From: an uncultured Clostridia bacterium
GTDB taxonomy: Bacteria > Bacillota > Clostridia > Christensenellales > UBA1242
NCBI GenBank assembly: GCA_946487985.1
Contig: CAMLUY010000002.1
Location: forward strand, 1-25,183
Direction of reading: 5' to 3'
DNA length: 25,183 nt
This document shows positions 1-11,100 of the stretch, in pieces (position 1 is the first letter of the stretch; each line of letters starts with the position of its first letter). Made by a program: the position numbers and the translations under genes. Under the pieces are notes generated by a model that ran no database searches, had not been told where the DNA came from, and saw only the letters and a list, made by a program, of their open reading frames with translations.

Positions 1-516
1 CGAAATAAGTTGGTCGCGGTCAATCATGTCGCCTTCACGAAGAGATATGTGCAAATTGTAATACTCATCTGGGTTGCCAAGGCCATAAATACATGACACA
101 GAGGCAACGATGATTACGTCACTACGCTCCAAGATTGATGACGTAGCCGAAGAGCGCAGCTTATCAATCTCATCATTGACTGCCATATCCTTTTCAATGT
201 ATGTGTCAGACGATACAATGTACGCCTCTGGCTGATAGTAATCATAGTACGACACAAAATATTCCACACGATTATGCGGAAAAAACTCGCGAAACTCGTT
301 GCAAAGTTGTGCAGCAAGCGTTTTGTTGTGCGCGATGACAAGGGTTGGCTTTTGCATCTTTTGAATTATGTTTGCCATAGTAAAGGTCTTACCGCTGCCG
401 GTTACGCCCAAAAGCACCTGCTCTTTCAGTCCGTCCGAGAAGCCCTCGGCAAGCTTTTCAATGGCCTGCGGCTGGTCGCCCGATGGACTGTAATGTGAAA
501 CCAGTTCAAATTTCAT
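1..516 (-). CDS. uvrB: UvrABC system protein B (excinuclease helicase subunit), N-terminal 172 residues; 3' end outside window
   Basis: UvrB is the damage-verifying helicase-like subunit of nucleotide excision repair; it is loaded by UvrA and then recruits UvrC. Reading the minus strand from the ATG at 516-514 gives an uninterrupted UvrB N-terminus: a PSGDQPQAIEKL entry motif (residues 11-22), Walker A GVTGSGKT (37-44), AHNKTLAAQL (62-71), the damage-probing beta-hairpin with its tyrosine cluster YYDYYQPEAY (90-99), and the SCIYGLGNP segment. The start is supported by GAGGT at 521-525, four bases before the ATG. One oddity: the residue after Y99-I100 is Val101, where most UvrB proteins have Pro (YVPSSDT). 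The gene continues beyond the left edge, so domains 3-4 and the UvrC-binding C-terminus are not visible. Its own promoter lies at 532-560. Identification is secure. Confidence 0.97.
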   Translation of the reverse strand, partial: MKFELVSHYSPSGDQPQAIEKLAEGFSDGLKEQVLLGVTGSGKTFTMANIIQKMQKPTLVIAHNKTLAAQLCNEFREFFPHNRVEYFVSYYDYYQPEAYIVSSDTYIEKDMAVNDEIDKLRSSATSSILERSDVIIVASVSCIYGLGNPDEYYNLHISLREGDMIDRDQLIS

Positions 517-531
517 GTCTACCTCGATTTC

Positions 532-560
532 AATATAGGATTTTTTTCGAGCATTGTCAA
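532..560 (-). promoter_or_regulatory. Vegetative promoter for uvrB
   Basis: On the minus strand a perfect -35 TTGACA (560-555) is followed after exactly 17 bp by the -10 TATATT (537-532). Transcription would start near 525, which is the first base of the GAGGT ribosome binding site, giving a leader of about 9-10 nt. Seen in sequence; activity is inferred. No LexA-type operator was recognised overlapping it. Confidence 0.8.
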
Positions 561-618
561 GCGTTTATTTTGCCGCAAGACTTTTTTCTATTCTAGCATT
601 TTTTAATAAAAATCACAA

Positions 619-637
619 CAAAAGCATTCAGCTTTTG
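619..637 (-). terminator. Weak candidate terminator overlapping the stop of the 628-990 gene
   Basis: CAAAAGC (619-625) and GCTTTTG (631-637) form a 7 bp hairpin with a 5 nt loop that contains part of the TGA stop codon of the minus-strand gene 628-990. On the minus strand the stem is followed after about 8 nt by TTTTTATT. The stem is AT-rich and the T-run is displaced, so termination would be inefficient at best; uvrB has its own promoter downstream. Confidence 0.35.
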
Positions 638-990
638 AAAATAGTCTTTAAAATCAAGCCGAAGACAAAGCTGACAGTGGCCAAAAACATGCTTCGAAAA
701 ACCAGCATCAGCATTGCCTTCTTTTGCTTTTTTGAATCTGCGAGATAGGTTTGTCCTTTTTTCTTTAATTTTACGCAATAGTAATAGCCGTTCTTGCTGT
801 CACTGACGACAAAGTCGATGTAGTTTTGAAGTGACAGGCTTGCCATGACCTCGTCAATTTCGTTCACCGACAGCACCATTTTGTTGCATATTTCTTTTGC
901 AATATCATGCGGCGAAACAAGACATGTCCTTTTCCCAGAACATATCCTGCACAAATATTTCAAAATCAATTTTTCCTTTCGATCTGGCAT
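628..990 (-). CDS. Small winged-helix-like protein with C-terminal membrane anchor (paralogue of 1105-1473)
   Basis: This is a 120-residue protein of unknown function. Residues 1-80 are hydrophilic and look like a compact helix-rich, winged-helix-type fold: KLILKYLCRI opening helix, a PHDIAKEI segment, an EIDEVMASL segment, then a YYYCVKL strand and a short basic helix. Residues about 92-118 form a single hydrophobic segment (LMLVFRSMFLATVSFVFGLI), suggesting a membrane tail with a cytosolic N-terminus. It aligns end to end with the divergently oriented neighbour at 1105-1473 (MPDRKEKLILKYL against MLDMKSNLVLKIL). The ATG at 990 is preceded by GAGGG (994-998) at an unusually short spacing. 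DNA binding is inferred from fold appearance only; the domain could equally mediate protein contacts. No family name is assigned. Confidence 0.72.
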   Translation of the reverse strand: MPDRKEKLILKYLCRICSGKRTCLVSPHDIAKEICNKMVLSVNEIDEVMASLSLQNYIDFVVSDSKNGYYYCVKLKKKGQTYLADSKKQKKAMLMLVFRSMFLATVSFVFGLILKTIFKS

Positions 991-1104
991 AATCCCTCAA
1001 TATATCTTTCACAATTTTTGAAAAATTATTACTTCGCCTTGCTCTTTAAAAAGGAAATGAAAAAATAAAGACTAAACCAATCCATAGCGGTCAAAAATTG
1101 TATT

Positions 1105-1473
1105 ATGCTTGACATGAAGTCAAATCTGGTCCTGAAAATCTTGCAGCGCGAATGCCCTAACGGCTCTTATCATATCGTTGAGTCAAAGGACATTATTTCT
1201 GCGCTGCCCAACAAATACCGCGTTGACGCTGACGGACTTGACAATATTCTTACCTATCTTGAACGGCAAGAGCTGATTTCAATCAAATATGACGATGACG
1301 GCGTGTACTGCCTGTGCCTGCTGCCATATGGAAGCGAGCTGCTTGAAAATGAACGACAACAAAAAAGAGAAGGCAAAAAGCCCTCTCCTTTGTGGATTTT
1401 TATCCTGATAGGTTTTCTTTCTTCGCTTGTAGGAAGCTTTATTGGAGCAATTCTCGCAAGCACTCTTGGCTGA
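1105..1473 (+). CDS. Small winged-helix-like protein with C-terminal membrane anchor (paralogue of 628-990)
   Basis: A 122-residue protein of unknown function, divergent from and paralogous to the gene at 628-990. The N-terminal ~85 residues match the same pattern (SNLVLKILQREC, SKDIISALPNK, GLDNILTYLERQELISIKYDDDGVYCLCL). Residues ~94-122 are a hydrophobic anchor (WIFILIGFLSSLVGSFIGAI). The start at 1105 is chosen because it lines up with residue 1 of the paralogue. No Shine-Dalgarno sequence precedes it or the alternative ATG at 1114. The hexamer TATTAT at 1101-1106 would allow a near-leaderless mRNA from ATG 1114, but no -35 element supports this. The last 35 bp overlap the end of the convergent radC-like gene on the other strand. 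The two-gene pair is probably an old duplication with inversion. Confidence 0.72.
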   Translation: MLDMKSNLVLKILQRECPNGSYHIVESKDIISALPNKYRVDADGLDNILTYLERQELISIKYDDDGVYCLCLLPYGSELLENERQQKREGKKPSPLWIFILIGFLSSLVGSFIGAILASTLG

Positions 1474-2164
1474 ACACTCGCAGGCATGCAGACTTGTCCA
1501 TGCTGTACATACCATCTTTGCCCACGATTATCAGGTCAATCAGCTTGCAGCCTGAAAACTTGAAAAGCCATCTCAGTCTGTCAAAAGATTCAGTGTCCTG
1601 CTCGGAAGGATGACAGAAGCCTTGTGGGTGGTTGTGCACAAGAAAAACTGCTGGCAACTTTGATGTCGACACATAAAGCGCAACATCGCCCATTTCAATA
1701 GACACCCAGTTGCAGCTTCCTGTTGCAAGGCAACGACTATCCATAATCTTGCCCATAACGTTCACGCCAAAAATGTAAAGACCTTCATCATTTTTGTGAC
1801 GAGTAAAAACTTCAAGGAAATCGAAAAATTCACCAATAGTGGTAATGCCATCAGTTGACAACTTTTCTTGAAGATAGTAATCATAGTATCCCATCAAAGA
1901 GTGCAACTTTTGCGCAGATGTCAACCCCATGCCTTTGACAGCCATGAGGTCTTCAACAGAAGCATCAAGAATGGTATGAAAATTTCCAAAACGATCCAGC
2001 AGGCGATGAGCGAGAGGATTTACATCCCCTCGCGGAAAGACGAAGAAGAGCAAACTTTCAACAACTTGAATGTCGCTCAGCCCGTCAAGACCTGCCTTGT
2101 TGATTGTGTTAATAAGCCTTTTTCTGTGACCATCATGAATACATTTTTCATTAGTTTTGTCCAT
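1439..2164 (-). CDS. RadC/JAB-domain family protein
   Basis: A 241-residue member of the RadC (UPF0758) family in the clostridial variant that begins with an HDGHRKRL motif (10-17). Residues ~26-95 carry helices ending in a helix-hairpin-helix-like DLMAVKGMGLTSAQKL (72-87). Residues ~105-241 form the JAB/MPN metallo-domain. The JAMM ligands appear intact: Glu127, HNHP with His177 and His179, and SEQD with Ser187 and Asp190. A zinc-dependent isopeptidase or nuclease-like role is suggested by fold, but the cellular function of RadC proteins is unresolved, and the old DNA-repair assignment is not proven. AGGAG at 2171-2175 precedes the ATG by 6 nt. The start lies 12 bp after the giant gene's stop, with no room for a terminator, so the two should share a transcript. 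It ends inside the 3' end of the convergent gene 1105-1473. Confidence 0.88.
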   Translation of the reverse strand: MDKTNEKCIHDGHRKRLINTINKAGLDGLSDIQVVESLLFFVFPRGDVNPLAHRLLDRFGNFHTILDASVEDLMAVKGMGLTSAQKLHSLMGYYDYYLQEKLSTDGITTIGEFFDFLEVFTRHKNDEGLYIFGVNVMGKIMDSRCLATGSCNWVSIEMGDVALYVSTSKLPAVFLVHNHPQGFCHPSEQDTESFDRLRWLFKFSGCKLIDLIIVGKDGMYSMDKSACLRVFSQECLRELLQ

Positions 2165-2176
2165 GCCTTTCTCCTG

Positions 2177-5100
2177 TTATGCATTTGCAGACGATGCGAT
2201 TAGTTCCCACTCGTAATATGATGATGGAAATGAACAAGTAGCATCTTGAGTAAGGCGAGCTAAAAAGCTAGGATTGTTATTATTTCCAGGAGTTGTCAAA
2301 GCATACACTTGTGCGTATGTATACCATAAACCACCACACGTAACCAATACAGCATCATCTATCTCTATGTTATTCTCATTAATGAAGATATTTCTGCCAG
2401 CAGTTACAGGAGCCAATCCGCCACGGCCAGTCATTCCATTATAGCCTGTATCACCCGCTGTTGCTAGTGCACTGTTACCATTGGAATTTGGACTCATTTT
2501 CCACGAACCAGCAGCACCGCCAGTGCCGCCATCCCCACCATCACTACCAGTGCGAACAGATGTAGTAAAGTCTTGTGCTCGATAACCACTTCCGCCGCTG
2601 CCACCGTTGCCGCCATCACCTGCTTTAATTACGCCCTTGTTGTTGAAACTTATGCTTGATTCAACACCTTCTCCTGGCCATACACCAGCAGCGAATACAA
2701 CATCTCGGCCAGCTTCGCCCTCTTCGCCAGCAGCCGCATATTGTCCATACCTGGTCGCTGACGTGCCGTTAGCTCCGTCACGTCCATTTGCTGATGAAAT
2801 AAAGCCATACGATGTAACAGATATGCTATGTGTTCCGCTATTGTTGCCAGAGATAAGGGTCAAATTGTTATAGCTAGTGCTCGGATTATATGTTAATGGA
2901 GCGTTTATGCTTGCGTATGTGGTCAATTCTATAACGTATTTTCCTGTTCTACCTAATATATTGATGATAGCCCCAGTAGATTTAAAGAAATTGCTTGATG
3001 AGCCGTACAGTGAAACATTATGTAATTCGGCATTGAGCTGGCTGCCTTCAAACAGCAGTGCCCCTTGGTAATTTTCGCCAAGGAACTTCACATCACGAAC
3101 AAATGAATTATTTCCTCGCAAACCGCTAAACATAGGTCCGCCATAGTACGAAATATAGTGCCCATTGCCAATTATATTGACACTTCTTCCCTTTACAAAA
3201 CCGTTTTCGCTCAGGCTTATATCGTTTTCAAGTATAATATTTTGCGCTGTCTTTGTCAGAGAATTTACAAATTCGCTGCCACTTTTGCTGGCTTCAAGCT
3301 TTGCAGTTATTGTAACTGTTTCACCATTATTGCCATTATAATTAAGGTAAAGTTTAACAGTGCTGCCATCTATGTTGTAATGAGAACCATCGGTAAGCGC
3401 AGCATCACCCTTTTCTACGGTTACACTAAATGTATCCTTTTGAACACTGCTGATATCAATAGCCACTTCATTTGTTACATATTCAGGAATACGTACATTT
3501 TGCGACCAATAATAGTCAATGGCTTCAATTGCCGAAATACCGCTGTTCATGCTCATTTCAAGCCATGACGTAGAGTCAAGCATGCTGTTAGTATTGTAAT
3601 ATTTGAAGCCTTTGTTGAGATAAATATAATCCTTTCCGCTTATGTTTGTGAAATGTACAAGGTCAGCTGCGTCATCGTAGTTCACAAACGGTTCAAGCTG
3701 ATTGCCGCTGATTGTTCCAAACAATTCGGTTGAGTAACCTATTTTTTCAATTGTAACGCCCTCATCATTTTTACGGATTAAATACACAGAAGATGGAACT
3801 GTGCCGCTTTCAACTTCGTTTTCATAAATATTATAATACTTATACTTTGAACCGCTGCCAGATTTGGATACAGACAAAACAATAATATCATCAACATAGT
3901 AATTATAAATATATGCGCCCTCTTCATAACTCATTGTGTAATAGATCTCATTCTTGTCATTAGGAATATAAATCCTGACAGTGTCCATATCAAGCTTATC
4001 CAAATATGTTATCTTGCCTTCACCATCTGTTTGAGTTTGTCGATAACCATTGATTACATAATAACCAGAGTCAGCAGAAGCATGATTGAAGGCAACCTTA
4101 ATCGCTGCATCATCTTGTACTTCAACAGTGTTGTATGTACTTGTTGCATACATCACAGCTTCGAGAGTAATATTTCCGCTAACATTCGTCAGATCGGCTA
4201 CGGTTATGCTCGACGAAGTGCTTTGCAGAACATCAAATTTTGTATTGCCGGCAATGCCATAGCTTACAACAATATCATTGCCACTGCGTATCACTTCATT
4301 GTTGATTGAAATGGTACTGTCAACAAAGTTTGAAGTGTATGAAGCGCTGTATGTAAAGCCCAGTGTACCGTAGTACACAGTCACATCATTTGCTGTGTAT
4401 GATGTCAATCCTGTGCGCGACGATGTAAATGATACTTGGTTGCCATTTATTTGCAAGTTCTGAGTGCCTGATGTCAAGACGTAGCTCTTGTTGTAAGTCT
4501 GAGTTGTTTCAAATGTTCCGATAATACTGCCAATACCATTTTGAAGTATTTCTATGGTAAATTCTTGTTCCTCCAAATCTGACAATAGGTCATCATTAAT
4601 TGTAACATTACCAAAATTATTCATGATTGCTTTGAATTGACGAAGCTTGTTGCTTACATCTTGCGCGTCAACATCAATGCTTGCCACAAGGTCTGTGTTT
4701 GTAAACCTCAGGCTGTTGCCACTTAATTTTGTTACACTGAAATCATACCCGTTGATTGTGACTGAATCAAAACCATTTGCAATTGCCCAAGTTCCATTAG
4801 AATAGCTCATGATGACATTGTTGTTTTCATCAAGCAGCAAGCCGTTATTTTGCATACTGTTCAGCGTTACAGTAAATGAACGTGTTGCTCTTGTGATTGT
4901 AGTATCACCAGCAGTTGAGACTCTCAAATAATTGTCAAATTCACCATTAGTAACACCAGTCGCATTGATTGTAAAGCTGTTGCGTACTTCATTTGCAAGC
5001 TGCTGTCGGTGTGCCTCGGCCGATTCTGCATCAGTAAGTGAATTTTCAAACACAAGTTTCAAAATTTCAGTTTGTCCTTGTAATGAGAACTGATATGCTC

Positions 5101-8100
5101 CAAGGAAGTGCGAATTGCCTGAAACATTTGTCCAACCTGTACCCACACTGTACTGAGCCAACCTCTGCCCATCAAACATAAGCTCAAAGCTTGTGAAGCC
5201 TTCATCAAAATCATAGTTTGGACTAATGTCAAGTTCTATTTCAGAATCGTAAGATACTGAATTTGAAGAATTAATTGTTCCGAACCAGTTAGCGACAGAA
5301 AGTCCGTAATTGATGGTACTGCTACCATCACCTGATGAGCTGCCACTTGCAATAATATCTTTCTGACCATACCCTGAACCTGTAAATTTAATTTGCTTTG
5401 CTCGGGTTTCAGAGCCTGTTATAGTAAAGTGAAGAATTTTGTTTGAGAGTTTGTTTGAAATGACTGTTTGAACATTATCAACAAAGTTTTCGCTGAAATC
5501 TCCTTCATCTCCTTCATCGCCTTCAAAAGCATTTACTGTAACAGTTTCATAAGGAGTTGTGAGTGTCGCATTTGGCAAGTATACAAGAAGGCCGTCATCA
5601 TTTACGCCAAAATACAGGAAATCATCTGCGACATCTGCTTCTGAATTTGGAATTACATCAGGCTGATTTAAAGTACCATCTTCATAGGCTTTAATAACTT
5701 TGTCATACACAGTGCCACCTTGACTTGTCAGAGAATAATCATTAATTGGCGCATACACACTGATGTCGCCTATATCAATACCTATTGAATTTTTATCAAT
5801 ATAGTAATATTTCAGGTTATCAAGACTTGTGTCAATGGTTTGCTCATAATTAAGATTGATTGTGTAAAACACAGTACCACTAAATGCAGAGTCTGAATAG
5901 CATGTAAATCGTATTTCATAATTGCCGTCATCATTTTGGGTGATTGAATCTATTTTAGTTTGCAACGATGTACTGCCATACGTAGCTTCAACTGTATACG
6001 CACTTATATCATTAACGTAAGCCAAATCGCCAAGTTCGGTGGTAATAGATGCAGTGTATAATCCTGCATTGAAGATTGCATCGATATTGTTTGTTTCTGC
6101 TATATAATAACTTCTTCCGCCTATGTTTACAGAGTTGTCAATACCCTCTTCTTGGCTTCGGCATGCTTGACGCAAAGATTCGCCTTTCGAAAATGTTGTT
6201 GAAATAGCCTCTGTGCCTACGATGCCTTCAAAATTATCTTTAGTATCACGCTTATCTGTATACATGTACATGTCGATATATGTTGAATATACATCAAGGT
6301 CATCTATTGTCACAAAATCATCAATTTCAATTGAAGCAGTGTTTGCTTGTGTCGGACGCCTATAAGAGACACTGAATATGCGATCTAGAAGTACAGCATC
6401 GCCCTCATTCGTGTATGTAAATACACTTAATTCTGTTTTTACCTTTGCTTTTATAATAAGGCTACTTGGGAAACCAAAACTGTCTTTCGACATGACGAAC
6501 AATTCGCTTGTGTCACTTGTGTCAATAGATCTGGTTTGTGATGCTTCAATCCTAATGCCACGATTTTGGTATACTGTTTTGTTCCAGAATATCAACACAT
6601 CTTTTTCGGTTTCTTGCCATGCTGTGCCCATCACGTTCAATGATCGTAACGTAATGCTGTCAAGAAGGTCTCTTGAATTCCACTCTTTTATTTTGCATGG
6701 TTCATTATATGCGCCATTTGCAAAGACTGAGTATCCAGTAACGTTTGAACTTTCTGTGCTGTTTTCAATTTCACCGGAATTAATTTTGCCTATTGCGTAT
6801 GCATACACATTTCGTTCGTTGACTTGTTTTAATAAAAGTTTATCATCCTCCCACTCAAACTCAGTCTCAGGGCTTGCAGCAAGTGCTTCGATGCCGCCTT
6901 CATTGTGACAGTTTGTGACATTTGCATTAGCGCCGTAGGCAATGATTCCTGCCGCATATGATACACCATCGTCGACGCCATTGCTCTTATTTCCTGATCT
7001 GATCGCGCCAGAGTTGTAGCAGTGGTCAATTGTCAATGTTTTAACATTCGAATGCCCTACAACACCACCAACGTAATAATTACCTGGCGCTGTGGACAGT
7101 GCTGAGTGTTCTTCTGAGTCATCAGATGTACCAGCAGTATCAACATATCCAGCCAATACAGATGTAGCGTTGTAACTGTATGAAATACTATTCGTACTAC
7201 TATTAACAGCGGAGATGGCCCCTACAATACCACCTGCTCTATATGAGTAGGTGCTTGATACCTCCCCAACAGCTACATTGACTGGTCCATAGTTTGAACT
7301 ATACGCAATCTGTGAATTGCTCGAAGAACCAACGATGCCGCCAACATCTACAATTCGATCTGTATTGACATTTATTATTGCAAGATTTGTAATTGTACTT
7401 ATTTCTGTTTCAAAAGCCCTCCCAGCGAGTGCACCGATATCATTAGAGGCGCCGGCAGTGACTGTCACGCTGAGGTTGCCTTCAAGAGTGATGTTTGATG
7501 CACTTCCGCCGTTTATTACTGCTGTCAGTATTCCTTTTGCAGCGCCACCTCTGTCATTAATCGTGGTATCTATATTCACTTCTGTAAGGCGCAAGTTGAA
7601 TACTTCAGCCTGCTGCAAATTTGCAAACAATGCACTTGTCAAACCTGAGATTGTATGCTCTTGACCATCAAAGTATGTAATTAGGATATTTTGTGCATCA
7701 AATTTCAAGCTTGTCCAATCTTCATTATACTCTGTATTTGCAAGGTCAATGTCATATTCGAGAACAAATCTTGTTCCGCGTGGTTGTTTGCCATCAACTT
7801 TGTCATCAATCATTGCCAAAATACCTGCATTTGGCACAAGATATTCAACTGTTTCGTTACCTGCTGGCACAGCATTGTTTGCCAGTCTGTTGTATGACAT
7901 CTGTTTGACAAAGCTGTCATAGTTGCCGCTTGTCAGTTTGTTTTTAAAACTGTCATAGTAACCCAAAGATTTCCCATCTTGAAGTTTTGAAATTTCCTCG
8001 TCAATCCTGACGTAGGACGATGTCTTCATAAAGCCGAATTTCAATGTTGGATAGCCATAGTTGAAGTTCAAATCGCTTTCATCAAAGTATTTTGAATTCA

Positions 8101-11100
8101 GACCATTAGCGCCCACTATGCGAATAAGCTCGTCTGTGGTCTTTGTCTTGGTCTTGTCCGTTGCTTCGGTAACTTTTGCGTTGATTGCGTTTGTGTCGTA
8201 AAATACATTAGAGTAATTGGCATTGTTGCCAAATACACTGAGAATTGTGCCCGTTTGCATTGCGCCAGTTTCTGTTGTGTGGTCATTCCAGTCAAGCTTT
8301 GCAATTGAGTAGCAGTTCACAACACTTGTGTAATTTGAGCCATTGGTAAAAGCGTACAAATTCGCATCAATCATTGATTTGATTGAGCCAGTTGTGTAGC
8401 TGTTGTAAATATACCTTTCAGTTACGGTGCTTGCAGTTGTAAAGCCAACCGCGCCATATACATTGCCGCCAGAGCCCGCGCTGTAAACAATATCAAGTGA
8501 AGTTGTGCAGTCGTAAAGCTTGCCAGAATTCATGTTGGCAACAATGCCTGCGACTTTCGCTGTTGCAAATCCGCCAACCTGCATGCTGCCTTGGGTTTGA
8601 ACAGCATACACCATTGAATTGTCAGTCATTATGTTTGCAAGTCCAGCATAGTAACCATTAGTTGTATTGTTGTTTACATTAAATGAAAGGTTTACAATCA
8701 GACCTGAAACATATGAGTATCCACTCAAAGTATCAATCAACGATTTTCCTGCCGTTGAACTCTGAACCGTATAATTTACAGTTCTGGTGTCACCAATAAT
8801 CGCTATATTTTTGAGTGTGCTTGGCGCGCTGTTTACCCCCAGCGTAAGCTGAGATGAAATGTCCACTGACCCGCTGAGTGTGTAGTATGTCATTCCGTTC
8901 AATTTGCCAATGTCCGTACTTTCATCATCGCTGACCGTTGGCTTCACCAACCCTGTGATAGGGTTCAGTTTGTGACCAGCGGCATTTGAGCCAAGATATA
9001 TCTTTGCGCTGTTGTTGAAAATATTAAGCATATTTCTGTCAGTCACACTTTGGTTTGTGCTGTTGTATCCATTGCCAGGAGTATACATGCTCATATAGCC
9101 GATATCAAAGCCATATTCATCACTGCAAAGGCTTGTTGCAAAGTTGTAGTAATTGCTTTCAAGTGAGGCGCTCTGTACAGGTTGTGTGCCAAACAATGCA
9201 TTATTGGTTGTGCCTGTTTCAGGATATCTTGCATTGTGTGAAGAAGTCATTGAATAGTTATATTGTGCTGTAAGTTTGTATGTACTGCCCTCCATGTGAG
9301 CAACAAGCCCACCGAATTCATACGTGGTCATGCCTGTAAAGCCATTGTCAGTACCATTAACACCATTATCGTATTCAGCGTACACGTCACCGTAATTGTA
9401 GTTATCGGTCAGGATAAGTGTAGGTGTAGATGTTGACTGAGTATATAGGTGTCCCAGGCTGCCACCTGCATAGATGGTGCCATTATTGCTTTTCGTGCCA
9501 AAGATTTTCAGTACGCCACCAAAAGCTGTTCGGTTGATGAGAAGCTGCTCATTTGATTTGAGATCAGCTTGACCGACCATACCGCCGAAAGAGAGATTTC
9601 GAACATTTGAGAACACACCGCCAGTGTAGTTGACTGAGTTGTCGCTTGATGAACCATTCACTGCGACATTTACTTTATCTGTTCCAGAAGTCGATGAATT
9701 GCCACGGATAAGCCCAATCATGCCGCCCACATTAAATTTAGTCGCGCCTGCATTATTTTCAGTAACAAGAATGTTTGCGTTTGAAAGGACATTTTGAGTT
9801 ATGCTTGCCGAGGAGTTGTTTTGCCCTGCTACTGCGACAGTCTTGCCAATAACTGAACCAATATTGACTTCTGCATTTTGAGAAGCGCTTGCCGTAGAGT
9901 TGATTCTGATTGACTGTCCATCGCTGTTGATTTCTGTATATGATGAATTATCACCAGTCAGTGAGAATGTTGCGTCAGTAAGTCCAATTACGCCGCCTAC
10001 GTTTGCTGTTCCAGATACTGAAACCATATTTTTTGCATATTGAGTATTGTCGTCTTTGTATAGCTTGAAAGAATTTTTATCCATATTTTGAAGCGATCCA
10101 GAAGAAAGGTATTCTGCCACTTCAAAATTCACACCAGAAAGGTTTCTAATGTTCATGCTTTGTGTTGAGCGTCCAACAAAGCCACCTGCATTGAGATTGG
10201 TAATTTTACTGTTGCTGTTTACATAAAGCCCGCCTGAGAATGACGAAGATGCCATACGTACGCTGAGCGGCGATTGATTTTTACCAAATACTAGGCCTGC
10301 GTTTAAGGTAGTAATTGTGCTACTACCGAGTATGTTGATGTCAAGCTCGCTTTCCATCGTGTTTTCGCGATAGCTGCCAAAGAAGTTTACTGACTGTGCA
10401 TTACCAATGTACCCACCGACATTCACTTCGCTGCTACTGCTAATACCCAAAAGCGTAATTTTTTGATTGCTGTTCGTAGTAGCAGATTCAGACCGGCTGA
10501 TTTCGCCAACATTGATACGAATGTCAAGTTCACCGCCCGAGCTCTCTGAATCTTCCCTGCCTTTGACCACTCTACCGAAATATGTGCCAATATCATATGT
10601 TGCAAATTTTCCACCGCTGATGGTAAAGATATCTGACTTGGTCAAGAAATTGATTCCATTAACTTGGAGAATTGAAATTGTGCTGCTTTGTCGAAGTTCG
10701 CCTGTCACTACACCTGCTGCAAATGAACCGGTTGTGTCATTGTTGTTTGATGAATTGTTTGACGCATCAATAGTGATGAGCGAGCTGTTTGAGACTGCTG
10801 CTTCTGTTGCATCAATAGTCAAGTTTGTGATTGAGGTGCTGATGATACGAGACGCCACAAGTCCGAAGTTGTAATTTGAAGAGTTTTGACCTACATTTGC
10901 TGTGACCGGAGCTTTGATAACCATCGTCAAGTTTGAAATGGATGATTCTGAAACATCGTCTTCGATGAACAGTCCTCCCGTGCTGTCACCGGATTGCTCG
11001 TTTGAGCCGATTACAATGCTTGTTGTATTGGTATTAGAATTCACAGTTCCAGTATATTCAACAGTCAGCTTGTCTGTAAAGAATCCTGACCCCACTGATT

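Noticed and set aside
1439..2164. radC-like gene as a marker of a mobile island or prophage
   Set aside because: RadC-family genes are common on mobile elements, but no integrase, transposase, attachment repeat, toxin or phage gene is nearby, and the flanks are housekeeping genes.
2177..2300. Sortase or other cell-wall anchoring signal at the C-terminus of the giant protein
   Set aside because: No LPXTG-like motif, hydrophobic segment or basic tail is present; the protein ends in SSANA. Anchoring is by the N-terminal lipid.
2387..2806. Collagen-like triple helix in the C-terminal Gly-rich region
   Set aside because: Gly does not recur strictly every third residue for more than a few triplets, so a collagen-type helix is not supported.
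6378..6908. Plus-strand open frame of 176 codons inside the giant gene
   Set aside because: It is antisense to an intact coding frame with clear domain content, has no ribosome binding site or recognisable motif, and similar antisense frames occur throughout the gene (for example 3158-3568 and 10467-10874) as a by-product of its composition.
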